A DNA stretch of 64,000 nucleotides, taken from Actinomadura macrotermitis. GTDB taxonomy: Bacteria > Actinomycetota > Actinomycetes > Streptosporangiales > Streptosporangiaceae. Positions 25,782 to 36,199 of this stretch are shown here, in pieces. Under the pieces are notes generated by a model. The model searched no databases. It saw only the letters and a program-made list of their open reading frames with translations, and was not told the origin of the DNA. The translations under genes were made by a program, and so were the position numbers. Position 1 is the first letter of the stretch. The number at the start of each line of letters is the position of its first letter. Location of the stretch: contig NZ_WEGH01000003.1 of assembly GCF_009604375.1 (NCBI RefSeq), positions 434,001 through 498,000 on the forward strand. The letters run 5' to 3'.

Positions 25782-26651
25782 ATGGGCACTTCGGCGGCTC
25801 GGACGGTCGACCACGTGGTCGACACGGCGCGTTATCCACTGGCGGAACCCGGCGGGCCGCGATGGCGCGCCGTCGTCGCGCGGGTCCGGGACGACCTGCG
25901 CGAAAGCGGGTGCAGCGTGCTGCCCGACTTCGTCCGCCCCGAACTGCGCGACGGGCTGCGCCGCGAATGCGCGACCGCCGCGCCGTCCGCGCACTACGAC
26001 GTGGAGACGGTCAACGCCTACAACATCGCCCTGGACACCCCCCTGCCGGAGGGGCACCCGGGGCGGATCACCTTCGAGCGCGGCAACGCCTTCGTGCCGC
26101 GCGACCTGCTGCCCGAGGACTTCATCATCCAGCGGCTGTACACCAGCGAGGAGTTCCGGCGCTTCGTCGCGGACTGCTTCGGGCTGGCGGAGGTGCACGA
26201 GCTCGCTGACCCGCTGGCCGGGCTCTGCCTGAACGTCGTCGAGCCCGGCATGGAGCACCCGTGGCACTTCGACACCAACGAGTTCACGGTCAGCATGCTC
26301 ACCCAGGAGCCCGACGAGGGCGGCGTCTTCGAGTACTGCCCCGGCATCCGCTCGACCGCGTCGGAGAACCTGGACGACGTCCGGGACGTGATCACCGGCG
26401 CGGGCGGCCGGCTGGTGCGGCGGCTCCCGCTGCGGCCGGGCGACCTGCAGCTGTTCCAGGGCCGCTACGCGCTGCACCGGGTGAGCCGGGTCGGCGGCGC
26501 GACGGCCCGGCACTCGGCGATCTTCGCCTACAGCGAGCGGCCCGGCGTCATCGGCAGCGTCGCGCGCACCCGGCAGCTGTTCGGCCGGGTGCTGCCCGAG
26601 CACCTGGCCGCCGAGGGACGGGCCGTACGCGGCGACCGGCTCCTGGACTGA
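25782..26651 (+). CDS. 2-Oxoglutarate/Fe(II)-dependent dioxygenase
   Basis: A 289-residue double-stranded beta-helix oxygenase. The iron triad is visible as HFD (His162, Asp164) and distal His232 in ALHRVS; Arg243 in RHSAIFAYSERPG is placed to bind 2-oxoglutarate. The stretch HPWHFDTNEFTVSMLTQ and the C-terminal GVIGS are typical of amino-acid-hydroxylating or halogenating relatives; Asp164 is kept, so hydroxylation is expected rather than halogenation. The ATG at 25782 has a GGAGAGG ribosome site. It is the first gene of a three-gene operon with a methyltransferase and a carnitine-type acyltransferase; it may install the hydroxyl that is later acylated (inference). Confidence 0.85.
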   Translation: MGTSAARTVDHVVDTARYPLAEPGGPRWRAVVARVRDDLRESGCSVLPDFVRPELRDGLRRECATAAPSAHYDVETVNAYNIALDTPLPEGHPGRITFERGNAFVPRDLLPEDFIIQRLYTSEEFRRFVADCFGLAEVHELADPLAGLCLNVVEPGMEHPWHFDTNEFTVSMLTQEPDEGGVFEYCPGIRSTASENLDDVRDVITGAGGRLVRRLPLRPGDLQLFQGRYALHRVSRVGGATARHSAIFAYSERPGVIGSVARTRQLFGRVLPEHLAAEGRAVRGDRLLD

Positions 26652-26685
26652 CGGCGCCCCCGCACCCCGAGAGGAGCACCACACC

Positions 26686-27573
26686 GTGCAGACCGGCACG
26701 CCAGGGAAGATCTCGCTCGACCACATCTACACCGAACCCGACCCGCGCGCCTACTTCGGCACCCTGCGGGGGCTGGAGTACCGCATCCCCCAGCTCGCCA
26801 AGCCGTACTTCACCCGGCTGGTCCAGGAGTACCGGGACGTCGAGGGCGTCCCGGCGCCGACGGTGCTGGACATCGGCTGCTCCTACGGCGTCAACGCCGC
26901 CCTGCTGAAGTGCGACGCGACCATGGACGAGCTGTACGAGCGCTACGACGGCCCCGGCGCCGCCGGGCAGACCCGCGCCACGCTGCTGGCCCGCGACCGC
27001 GAGCTGGTCCGCGCCACCGCCGCCACCCGCCTCGGCGGCGTCCGCTTCGTCGGCCTGGACTCCTCCCAGGAAGCGCTGTCGTACGCGCTGATGGCGGGCT
27101 TCCTCGACGAGGGCGTGCACGCCGACCTGGAGGAACGCGACCCGACCGACCACGAGCGCACCGTGCTCGGCTCGGCGGACCTGGTCGTGTCGACCGGCTG
27201 CCTCGGCTACGTCACCGAGCGGACGATCGCGCGCGTCGTGCAGGCCCACGACCCCGACCGCCGGCCCTGGATGGCGCACTTCGTCCTGCGCATGTTCTCC
27301 TTCGACCCGATCGCCGAGTGCCTGGCGGCGGCGGGTTACGAAACAGTGCGCCTGGAGCGCGTTTTCAAGCAGCGGTTGTTCGCGACGGCCGACGAGCAGG
27401 AACAGGTCATGGAGACGCTGGCCGACGTCGGCGTCGACCCCGCCGGGCTGGAGTCGGAGGGCTGGCTGTACGCGCAGCTCTACGTCTCCCGCCCGAACGG
27501 GTCGCGGGAACGCACGATCCTGGATCTGGCCACGAACACGGTCACCTCCGCATCACCCCGGAACGAGGACTGA
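26686..27573 (+). CDS. Class I SAM-dependent methyltransferase
   Basis: A 295-residue methyltransferase with motif I VLDIGCSYGVNAALL (60-74) and acidic motif II VRFVGLDSSQEALSYA; a later strand DLVVSTGCLGYV corresponds to the post-motif region. The N-terminal ISLDHIYTEPDPRAYF is unusual for common families. The start is GTG with GAGAGGAG upstream, 34 bp after the dioxygenase. Its TGA is immediately followed by the ATG of the acyltransferase. Substrate unknown; by context an N-methylation building a quaternary amine would make sense before a carnitine-type acyltransferase, but O- or C-methylation is equally compatible with the sequence. Confidence 0.82.
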   Translation: MQTGTPGKISLDHIYTEPDPRAYFGTLRGLEYRIPQLAKPYFTRLVQEYRDVEGVPAPTVLDIGCSYGVNAALLKCDATMDELYERYDGPGAAGQTRATLLARDRELVRATAATRLGGVRFVGLDSSQEALSYALMAGFLDEGVHADLEERDPTDHERTVLGSADLVVSTGCLGYVTERTIARVVQAHDPDRRPWMAHFVLRMFSFDPIAECLAAAGYETVRLERVFKQRLFATADEQEQVMETLADVGVDPAGLESEGWLYAQLYVSRPNGSRERTILDLATNTVTSASPRNED

Positions 27574-29325
27574 ATGAACAGCACACCGTCGACCTTCAGC
27601 AACGAGGAGCTGCTGCCGCGCGTGCCGCTGCCGGCGCTGGAGGACACCTGCGCGCGGTTCCTGGAGTGGTGCGCGCCGCTGCTGACCGAGGAGGAGCTCG
27701 CCGCGACGCGGGCCGAGGTCGCCGCGTTCCTGGAGCCGGGCGGGACCGGCCGCCGGCTGCACGCCGAGCTGGCGGCCTACGACGCCGCCGAGGGCGTGCA
27801 CAGCTGGCTCGACACGTTCTGGCCGTACCGCTACCTGGGCCGCCGCGACCGGATCGCGCTGAACGCCAACTTCTTCTTCCTGTTCCAGGACGCGGGGCTG
27901 CCGCAGATCGAGCGGGCCGCCGCGCTCGTCGCCGGCGCCGTCGACTACAAGCTGCGCCTGGACGCCGAGACGGTCCCGCCGGTCACCCAGCGCGGCACGC
28001 CGCTGTCGATGGAGCAGAACAAGTACCTGTTCTCCACGACGCGGATCCCGGGCGCCGAGCAGGACACCGTCCGCACCCCCTACACCGACGAGTGGCCCGG
28101 CCCCTCTCACGCGCGGCACATCGTGGTGTTCTTCCGCGGGAACATGTTCCGGATGGACGTGCTCGGCGCGGACGGCCGGCCGTACTCCGCGGACGAGGTC
28201 GCGATCGCGCTGCGCGCCGTCACCAAGGCCGAGCAGGCCGACCCCGACACCTCGGTCGGGCACCTGACGACCAAGGCCCGCGCCGAGTGGGCGGCCTCGC
28301 GCGAAGAGCTGCTGAAGGCCAACGCCGAGCAGTTCGACGACATCGAGACCGCGCTGTTCTGTCTCTGCCTGGAGGACCTGGCCCCCGCGAGCGAGCTGGA
28401 GGCGTGCGACCATCTGCTGCACGGCGACAGCGGCAACCGCTGGTTCGACAAGGCCGTCTCGCTGATCGTCTTCGCGGACGGCCGGGCCGGCATCAACGTC
28501 GAGCACTGCGGCCTGGACGGCACCACCATCCTCAGCTTCGTCGACGAGATCCTGACCGCCCGCCCGGACGGCCCCGTCACCGACGGCACCCCGGCCGTCG
28601 AGCCGATCACGTTCGCGCTGGACGACGCCCGGCGCGCCGACGTGCGCGCCGCCGCGGCGTCCTTCGCCGCCTACGCCGACGCGACGGCGACCGAGACCGT
28701 GTCGTTCGACGACTTCGGCACCTCCAGCGCCAAGGCCCTCGGCGTCTCCCCCGACGCGTTCGTCCAGATGGCCTACCAGCTGGCGCACCGGCGCGCCAAG
28801 GGCCTGACCGGCGCCACCTACGAGTCGATCGCGACCCGCCAGTACCGGCGCGGCCGCACCGAGGCGATGCGCGTCGTCACCCCGCAGGTGCTGGAGTTCG
28901 TCGAAGCGATGGACGACCCGGCCGCGAGCGCCGAGACCCGCCGCGCGGCGTTCCGCGCCGCCGCCGGGAAGCACGTCGAGCGCGCCAAGGACTGCCAGGC
29001 CGGGCGGGCGCCCGAGCAGCACCTGTGGGAGCTGCAGCTGATCCACCGGCGCGCCGGCGGTACCGAGCCGCTGCCGCTGTACGAGACGCCCGGCTGGGTC
29101 ACGATGCGCGACGACTACCTGAGCACCAGCTCGGCGCCGTCGGTCAACATCCAGTACTTCGGGTTCGGCGCGACGAGCGACCAGTGCATCGGCGTCGCCT
29201 ACGTGCTGCTGCCCGACCGGTTCAACGTCTACCTGAGCACGCCGCGGTCGGTGGCCGGGGCGATGCACACCTTCGCGGGCCGGCTCCGCGAGGCGATCGC
29301 CGAACTGCAGGAGCTGCTCGCCTGA
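27574..29325 (+). CDS. Choline/carnitine O-acyltransferase family enzyme
   Basis: A 583-residue protein of the carnitine/choline acyltransferase family, which moves acyl groups between CoA and the hydroxyl of carnitine-like quaternary amines. The N-terminal family signature is PLPALEDTCARFLEW and the catalytic histidine is His311 in VEHCGLDGTT. Later family elements are TYESIATRQYRRGRTEA and a C-terminal STSSAPSVNIQYFGFG with the substrate-binding serine/threonine run. Length is close to that of the eukaryotic enzymes. The family is uncommon in bacteria. The ATG directly abuts the methyltransferase stop. With a dioxygenase and a methyltransferase in the same operon, the product may be an acylated carnitine-like metabolite. 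Confidence 0.88.
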   Translation: MNSTPSTFSNEELLPRVPLPALEDTCARFLEWCAPLLTEEELAATRAEVAAFLEPGGTGRRLHAELAAYDAAEGVHSWLDTFWPYRYLGRRDRIALNANFFFLFQDAGLPQIERAAALVAGAVDYKLRLDAETVPPVTQRGTPLSMEQNKYLFSTTRIPGAEQDTVRTPYTDEWPGPSHARHIVVFFRGNMFRMDVLGADGRPYSADEVAIALRAVTKAEQADPDTSVGHLTTKARAEWAASREELLKANAEQFDDIETALFCLCLEDLAPASELEACDHLLHGDSGNRWFDKAVSLIVFADGRAGINVEHCGLDGTTILSFVDEILTARPDGPVTDGTPAVEPITFALDDARRADVRAAAASFAAYADATATETVSFDDFGTSSAKALGVSPDAFVQMAYQLAHRRAKGLTGATYESIATRQYRRGRTEAMRVVTPQVLEFVEAMDDPAASAETRRAAFRAAAGKHVERAKDCQAGRAPEQHLWELQLIHRRAGGTEPLPLYETPGWVTMRDDYLSTSSAPSVNIQYFGFGATSDQCIGVAYVLLPDRFNVYLSTPRSVAGAMHTFAGRLREAIAELQELLA

Positions 29326-29347
29326 CGGCCGCCGCCCGCCGCCCGCC

Positions 29348-30925
29348 TCACTGCTCGCTGCGCAGGTCCAGCCGGCGCATGACGTCGTCGACGATGTCGG
29401 GCGGCATGCCCGGCTCGCGGCGGGCGGCGAGCGCCTCGCGGCGGCCGGCGGCGAGCACGTCCTGGCGGATCGCCTGCAGCCGGCCGAGCTTGCGCATGTT
29501 CCGCCGGATCAGCGCGGCGTCCTCGCCGGCGGCCTCGGGGTCGGCGCTGGTGAGGCGCCGCATGACGTCGTCGCGGATCCGGTCGTAGATCCCCTCGGGG
29601 AGGTCCTGCTCCTGCGCGATCTCCTTGAGGCGGTCCAGCTCGGCGCGCAGCACCCGCGTCCACAGCTGCCGCTCCAGCGCCCGCTCCTGCGCGGTGTCCT
29701 CGCTGACCCCGGTCATCCGGACCAGCAGCGGCAGCGTCGGCCCCTGCACCAGCAGGGTGAACAGCACGACGGCGAAGGCGGTGAACAGGATCTCCCCGCG
29801 GGCCGGGAACGGCGAGCCGTCGTCGGTGGTGAACGGCAGCGCCAGGGCGAGGGCGACGGTGGCGACGCCGCGCATCCCGGCCCACCAGTTCACCAGCATC
29901 TCGCGCCAGGTGCGGGGCTCGTCGACCGAGCTCTTGCGCGCCACCCAGTGCATGATCAGCCAGATGCCGAGCAGCCACACCAGGCGGAGCAGCACCACGA
30001 CCGCGATGATCACGGCGGTGCCGCCCAGCAGCCGCGGCCAGTGCGGGCCCGCCGCCTTCAGCACGGTGCTGAGCTCCAGGCCGATCAGCCCGAACACGAA
30101 CCCGCTGATCAGCAGGTCGGTGATGTCCCAGAAGGAGTCGCCGATCAGCCGGTAGGAGCTGTCGTCGGTCTTGGTGGTGGCGTCGGTCAGGTACAGCGCG
30201 CAGACCAGCACCGCCAGCACCGCCGACCCGCTCCACGCCTCGGCGATCCCGTAGGCGGCGAACGGCACCAGCAGGCTGAGCGCGACCTTCCAGGAGGCCT
30301 CGTCCAGCCGGTCCATCATCCGGCCGGTCACCCAGCCGAGCAGCCCGCCGACCACGACCGCGACCAGCGCCGACACCACGAAGTCGCCGAGCGCCTCCCA
30401 GGCCGAGAAGGCCCCGGTCAGCACGGCGTGCACCGCGACGCCGTACAGCACGATCGCGGTGACGTCGTTGAACAGGCCCTCGCCCTCCAGCACCGACACC
30501 AGCCGGCGCGGCAGGCCGAGCCGGGACGCGACCGCCGTCGCCGCGATCGGGTCCGGCGGCGCCACCACCGCGCCGAGCGCGACGGCGGCGGCGACCGGCA
30601 CGGCCGGGTGCAGCGCGTGGAAGACCGCGGCGACGGCGGCGGCGGTGACCAGCACCAGCACCACCGCGCGCATCGTGATCGCGACCCAGTCCTCGCGGAA
30701 CGCCACCCAGGACGTGCGCCGCGCCGCGGCGTACAGCAGCGGCGGCAGCACCAGCGGCAGGATCAGGTGCGGCTCGATCCGCACGTCGGGGACCTGCGGG
30801 ATGAGCGCGAGCACGATCCCGAAGACCGTCATCAGGACCGGCGGGGAGATCCCGATCCGCAGGCTCAGCGGCTCGGCCAGGATCGCCGCGAGCAGCACGA
30901 TGAACACCAACGCCAACTGATCCAC
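29348..30925 (-). CDS. CPA1-family Na+/H+ antiporter
   Basis: A 525-residue monovalent cation/proton antiporter of the NhaP/CPA1 type, with about twelve membrane segments over residues 1-400 and a cytosolic charged tail of about 125 residues. The transport core shows GAVVAPPDPIAATAV and LEGEGLFNDVTAIVLYG, including the family ND acidic pair. The start is GTG. It is convergent with the acyltransferase gene across only 22 bp and probably monocistronic. Confidence 0.92.
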   Translation of the reverse strand: MDQLALVFIVLLAAILAEPLSLRIGISPPVLMTVFGIVLALIPQVPDVRIEPHLILPLVLPPLLYAAARRTSWVAFREDWVAITMRAVVLVLVTAAAVAAVFHALHPAVPVAAAVALGAVVAPPDPIAATAVASRLGLPRRLVSVLEGEGLFNDVTAIVLYGVAVHAVLTGAFSAWEALGDFVVSALVAVVVGGLLGWVTGRMMDRLDEASWKVALSLLVPFAAYGIAEAWSGSAVLAVLVCALYLTDATTKTDDSSYRLIGDSFWDITDLLISGFVFGLIGLELSTVLKAAGPHWPRLLGGTAVIIAVVVLLRLVWLLGIWLIMHWVARKSSVDEPRTWREMLVNWWAGMRGVATVALALALPFTTDDGSPFPARGEILFTAFAVVLFTLLVQGPTLPLLVRMTGVSEDTAQERALERQLWTRVLRAELDRLKEIAQEQDLPEGIYDRIRDDVMRRLTSADPEAAGEDAALIRRNMRKLGRLQAIRQDVLAAGRREALAARREPGMPPDIVDDVMRRLDLRSEQ

Positions 30926-30988
30926 GGCACCGGATGCTAGGCCGCCCGCTCCCCGCCGCCCCGGCCGCCACAGGCGGCTTTGCCGAAA

Positions 30989-31779
30989 TCAGCCGAGGAG
31001 TTCGGCGAGGCGCCCCGCGAAGCCGGGCAGGCCGAAGCCGCCGTGCCCGCCGGGGACGGTGACGGCCTCGGTGCCGAGGCGCTCGGCCACGGCGTGGGCG
31101 GCCCGGTGCGGCGGTTCGCCCACCGAACCGGCGCCCGCCAGCACGACGACGCCGGCGCCGCGCAGCGCCGCCACGTCGGGGACGTGGCCGCTGAATCCGG
31201 GCACCTCGTAGCCGGCGAAGAAGTCCATGTTCTTCTCCATCCGGCCGAACATCTCCATGAGCTCGGGCGTCGGCTCGCCGGCCGGCTCCTCCTCGCCCAT
31301 GCCCATGGCCTCGCCGAAGACGCCCATGGCGGCGCCCGCGCCGCCCGCCCGGTAGGCCTCCTCGACCTTGCGGACGACCTCGCGCCAGTGCCCGGCGTCC
31401 GGCAGGAACTCCAGGACCGGCGGCTCGTGCGCGACCACGCGCCGCACCTGCCCGGGGTGCCGCGCGGCGAGCTCCAGGCCGATCATCGCGCCGGAGCTGA
31501 CGCCGAACACGTGGGCGGGCTCGTCGGTGACGGCGGCGAGCAGGCGGTGCGCGTCGTCGGCGTGGACGGTGACGCGCTGCGGCTCGGCGGGGCCGTCCAG
31601 CGGGCTGCGGGAGTTGCCGCGCCGGTCGTAGGTGACGACGGTGTAGCGGTCGGCGAGCGCGGCGGCCAGCCCGCCGAACGCGGCGGCGTCCATGATCCCG
31701 CCGGTGATCAGCAGCAGCACCGGGCCGGTGCCGCGCACCTCGTGGTAGAGGGTGGCGCCGGGGACCGAAAGGGTGGCGT

Positions 31780-31783
<4 letters not shown>
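30989..31783 (-). CDS. Alpha/beta hydrolase in the ECF42-like operon
   Basis: A 264-residue alpha/beta hydrolase. The oxyanion region is LLLITGGIMDAAAF, the strand VVTYDRRGNSRSP is typical, and the nucleophile elbow GVSSGAMIG carries the serine. The likely catalytic His is in PGGHGGFG. The ATG at 31783 has AAGGAA upstream and overlaps the sigma-factor stop (ATGA), so it is co-translated with an ECF42-type sigma factor and a DGPF protein. Substrate unknown. Confidence 0.87.
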
Positions 31784-33002
<1,219 letters not shown>

Positions 33003-33006
<4 letters not shown>

Positions 33007-33368
33007 ATCTCCGCCCCGGAGTCGTGCATGATCGCGCGCACCTCCATCGCGCCGCCGAAGCGCACGTCGGGCCAGCGCGCGGCGATCTCGGTGGCCCGCT
33101 CCAGGCTCTCGCAGTCCACCGCGATGTACCCGGCGAAGACCTCCTTGGACTCCAGGAAGGGCCCGTCGGTGACGGCCGGCAGCCCGTCCCGCTGCCGCAC
33201 CGTCCGCGTCGTCGAGGGGTCGGCGAGGGCCTGCCCGCCGATCAGCTCGCCGGACTCGGTCAGCTCCTTCATGATCGCGTCCACCTCGCCGAACAGCTCG
33301 CCGCGCTCGGCCTCGGTCAGCTCCTCCACGAACCCGGGCCGGTTGTAGATCAGCAGCATGTACTTCAC
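33003..33368 (-). CDS. YCII/DGPF-domain protein
   Basis: A 121-residue protein with the signature DGPF in AVTDGPFLESKEVFAGYI and the start KYMLLIYN typical of the family. DGPF proteins are hallmark partners of ECF42 sigma factors and are thought to take part in their signalling or output. The GTG at 33368 has AAGGAG at proper spacing. It is the first gene of the DGPF-sigma-hydrolase operon with 4-bp overlaps throughout. Confidence 0.92.
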
Positions 33369-33531
33369 GGTGACTCCTTCGCTCGTCTGTTTCGCAAGGT
33401 GGTCGGAGCCACCCGCGCGCTCTCGACATCCTTCCCGAAGTTTTTTCCGGAGATCTTCAGCCCCCGCCGATGACGGATTGTCAGTGGGCCGTGTCATCCT
33501 GCTGTCAGCCGCAGAACGGCAGGAGGCCCGC

Positions 33532-34179
33532 ATGGCAGAGCCCGCTCCGTCCCCGCCCCCGCCCGAATCGACACCGCCTGGTCCGACGCCGCCCGGACGC
33601 TCGGCGGCGGGGGCCGTCCTGTTCGCCGGGGGCGCGCTGGTGCTCGGGCTGCTCGCCGCCGCCGTGCTCGTCCTCCTCGGGCGGCTGGTGGTGGCGTACT
33701 GGCCCCAGGTGCTGACCGCACTGCTCTTCTTCGGCGTCCTGGCGGGGATCGTCGTGCGGCAGCGGTACGTCGCCCGCCGCGAGCGGCGGGAGCTTCGCGA
33801 GCGCGCTCAGCTGGCCCGGGTCGACGGCATGTCGGGCCCGGAGTTCGAGCGGCTCACCGCCGACCTGCTGCGCCGCGACGGCTACCGCTCCGTCCAGGTC
33901 GTCGGCCGCGCCGGGGACCGGGGCGTCGACGTGACGGCGGTGGCGCCCGACGGCCGCCCGATCGCCGTCCAGTGCAAACGCTGGACGGGCCGGGTCGGCG
34001 CGCCGGCGGTCCGCAACCTCATCGGCGCCGTGCACAGCTCCTACGCCGGGCACACCGGCGCGATCGTCACCTCGGGCGGGTTCACCGAGCCCGCCATCGC
34101 CGAAGGGACCGGCTACCTGCACCTCATCGACCGGGCCGCCCTCGCCCGCTGGCTGGAGGGCGAGCCCTTACGCCTGTGA
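33532..34179 (+). CDS. Membrane-anchored Mrr-like restriction endonuclease-fold protein
   Basis: A 215-residue protein: a proline-rich cytosolic start (1-22), two membrane segments (about 24-75), an arginine-rich linker and a C-terminal Mrr-type nuclease domain (about 100-205). The PD-(D/E)xK-type core is visible as GDRGVDVTA (Asp), then IAVQCKRW (Gln-x-Lys), followed by NLIGAVHSSYAGHTGAIVTS. Such membrane Mrr proteins are widespread in actinobacteria; roles in DNA uptake quality control, defence or repair are proposed but unclear. AGGAGG lies 6 nt before the ATG. Stands alone, convergent with zwf. Confidence 0.85.
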   Translation: MAEPAPSPPPPESTPPGPTPPGRSAAGAVLFAGGALVLGLLAAAVLVLLGRLVVAYWPQVLTALLFFGVLAGIVVRQRYVARRERRELRERAQLARVDGMSGPEFERLTADLLRRDGYRSVQVVGRAGDRGVDVTAVAPDGRPIAVQCKRWTGRVGAPAVRNLIGAVHSSYAGHTGAIVTSGGFTEPAIAEGTGYLHLIDRAALARWLEGEPLRL

Positions 34180-34188
34180 CCCCGCGGG

Positions 34189-35559
34189 TCAGTCGAAGGT
34201 GGTGGAGATCTCGTGCCAGCCGCCGGGGACGAAGGCGGCGGCCTCGTCCGGGCCCCAGGAGCCCTTGGCGTAAGGGAGGGGCTGGGTGGTCAGGTCGAGG
34301 ACGGGCTGGACGATGCGCCAGGACTCCTCGGCCAGGTCGAAGCGGACGAAGCGCCGCGGGTCGCCGGTCACCGCGTCGGCGAGGATGCGCTGGTAGGCCG
34401 CCTCCATGGGCCCGAGCACCTTGGTGAAGTCCACGCTGAGCGGGACCCGGCAGGTGGTGCTCTGGCCCGGGACCTTGGCGAGCAGGTCGAACGTGACGCC
34501 CGCGTCCGGCTGGATCCGGAACCGGATCAGGTTGGGCTTCAGGTCGCCCTCGAAGAAGTCGACGGGCGGGGTGCGCAGCTCGGCCACCACCTCCAGGTCG
34601 GTGGTGCCGAGGGCCTTGCCGGCGCGGATGTAGAACGGCACGTCCGCCCACCGCCAGTTGTTGACGCGCAGCCGCAGCGCCGCGTAGGTCTCGGTCGTGG
34701 AGTCCTCGCGGACGCCCTCGGTGCCGAGGTAGCCCTCGTACCGGCCGCGCAGCACGTCGTCCGGCTGGACGGCCTCGACGGCGCGCAGCACCCGCCACTT
34801 CTCGTCGATGAAGGCGCGGGCGTCGGTCGACGGCGGCGTGTCCATGGCCAGCAGCGCGAGGATCTGCAGGAGGTGGTTCTGGACGACGTCGCGGATCGCG
34901 CCGTTGGCGTCGTAGAACGAGCCCCGGTTGGCGACGTCGAAGTCCTCGGCCATCGTGATCTGCACGTTGTCGACGTAGTGGCGGTTCCAGATCGGCTCCA
35001 GCAGCATGTTCCCGAACCGGAACATCAGCAGGTCCTCGATCGGCTCCTTGCCGAGGAAGTGGTCGACGCGCCGCAGGTGGTCCTCGTCGAAGAACTCCAG
35101 CAGCTCGGCGTTCAGCGCCCGCGCCGACTCCAGGTCCTTGCCGAACGGCTTCTCCACGACCAGCCGCGCGTTGCGGTTCAGGCCGGCCTTGGCCAGGCCC
35201 GCCGCGGCCGTCACGAACAGCGACGGGGGGACCGCCAGGTAGTGGGTGAGGAAGCCGGCGTCGCCGACCTCGCCGCGGATCGCGTCGAAGGTGGCGTCGT
35301 CGGCGTAGTCGCCGGCGACGAGCCGGAGGTTGCCCGCGAACTTCTCGAACGCCGCGTCGTCCACCTTGTCGTGCTTGGCCTCGCACGCCTCCCGGGCCCG
35401 CTCGCGCAGCCCGGCCAGGTCGAGGTCGGTCTTGGCGACCCCCACGACCGGCAGGTCCAGCACCCCGTCCGCGGTCAGCTGGTACAAGGCCGGCAACAGC
35501 ATCTTGTACGCCAGATCCCCGGTGATCCCGAACAGCACCAGCGCGTCGGCCCGCTCCAT
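34189..35559 (-). CDS. zwf: Glucose-6-phosphate dehydrogenase
   Basis: A 456-residue NADP-dependent enzyme catalysing the first step of the oxidative pentose phosphate pathway. The N-terminal dinucleotide site is VLFGITGDLAYKMLLPALY, the substrate signature RVDHFLGKE (canonical RIDHYLGKE) and VEKPFGKD precedes it. C-terminal stretches EAAYQRILADAVTGDP and SWGPDEA are as in actinobacterial homologues. The ATG at 35559 has GGAG upstream. Unlike the main actinobacterial operon with tal, tkt and opcA, this copy stands alone, so it may be a second isoenzyme. Confidence 0.94.
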   Translation of the reverse strand: MERADALVLFGITGDLAYKMLLPALYQLTADGVLDLPVVGVAKTDLDLAGLRERAREACEAKHDKVDDAAFEKFAGNLRLVAGDYADDATFDAIRGEVGDAGFLTHYLAVPPSLFVTAAAGLAKAGLNRNARLVVEKPFGKDLESARALNAELLEFFDEDHLRRVDHFLGKEPIEDLLMFRFGNMLLEPIWNRHYVDNVQITMAEDFDVANRGSFYDANGAIRDVVQNHLLQILALLAMDTPPSTDARAFIDEKWRVLRAVEAVQPDDVLRGRYEGYLGTEGVREDSTTETYAALRLRVNNWRWADVPFYIRAGKALGTTDLEVVAELRTPPVDFFEGDLKPNLIRFRIQPDAGVTFDLLAKVPGQSTTCRVPLSVDFTKVLGPMEAAYQRILADAVTGDPRRFVRFDLAEESWRIVQPVLDLTTQPLPYAKGSWGPDEAAAFVPGGWHEISTTFD

Positions 35560-35836
35560 CGCCCAGCTCCCCTCGTCGGCCCCCAGCTTCCCGCTTCGAT
35601 CATCCCCCGGCAAGGCCGCCTCATCCCGGAAAGCACGTCACTCTCGATCTTCCGCCGAAATCGCAGGGATTGGGCAAAACGTCGCCGGGGGCTGCGCCTG
35701 CCCGCCGTCGCCCCCGGAGCGGGCCGGGGGACGCATGTCCCCTGGGCGCGGTCATTGGCAGCCGACAGGTCCTCCTTGAAGGCGGCCGGGAGATCCGCCG
35801 TGCCGGCGTCGATCTCGAACAGCGTCCGGCCCGCTT

Positions 35837-36064
35837 GCCGGCCGTGCCCTGGGCCGAGAGCAGGCGCCACGCGCCGGAGGCGTCCGCGGCGAAGGCGTGG
35901 GTGCAGCGGCTGCCCGCGCTGAACGTCGCTCCGTCCGGGTTCTCGAAGGTCATGCTGGTCCGGCCGACGACGCCGACCCGGCGGACGATGGCCTCTTCAG
36001 GGAGGGTGCCGCCGGCGATGAGGCCGAGCAGGGCGGCCTTGTCCGCCACCGCGCCGTCCTCGAG
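35837..36064 (-). pseudogene. Remnant of an NTF2/SnoaL-like (DUF4440-type) gene
   Basis: A 76-codon stretch reads like the middle and end of an NTF2-fold protein: VADKAALLGLIAGGTLPEE, then RTSMTFENPDGATFSAGSR, then WRLLSAQGT. The normal N-terminal half is missing, there is no start or ribosome site, and the frame runs on into unrelated sequence. The flanks (35560-35836 and 36065-36120) hold nothing recognisable. Confidence 0.5.
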
Positions 36065-36123
36065 GCAAGGCCCGGGCCGCCTTCGGCGCGCCGGACGGTG
36101 ACCCACGTCACCCCGCACAGACA

Positions 36124-36175
36124 TATACGCACCCGTATATCCGGGCCTACGCTCACTTGTATACGCGAGCGTATA
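36124..36175. promoter_or_regulatory. Two palindromic sites TATACG-N4-CGTATA
   Basis: Two perfect copies of the same operator shape, at 36124-36139 and 36160-36175, centre to centre 36 bp, ending 24 bp before the ATG of the DUF2867 gene. Size and spacing fit TetR-family dimers. No TetR gene lies next to them. Confidence 0.65.
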
Positions 36176-36199
36176 AACGCGGATCTCAAGGAGGAGATC

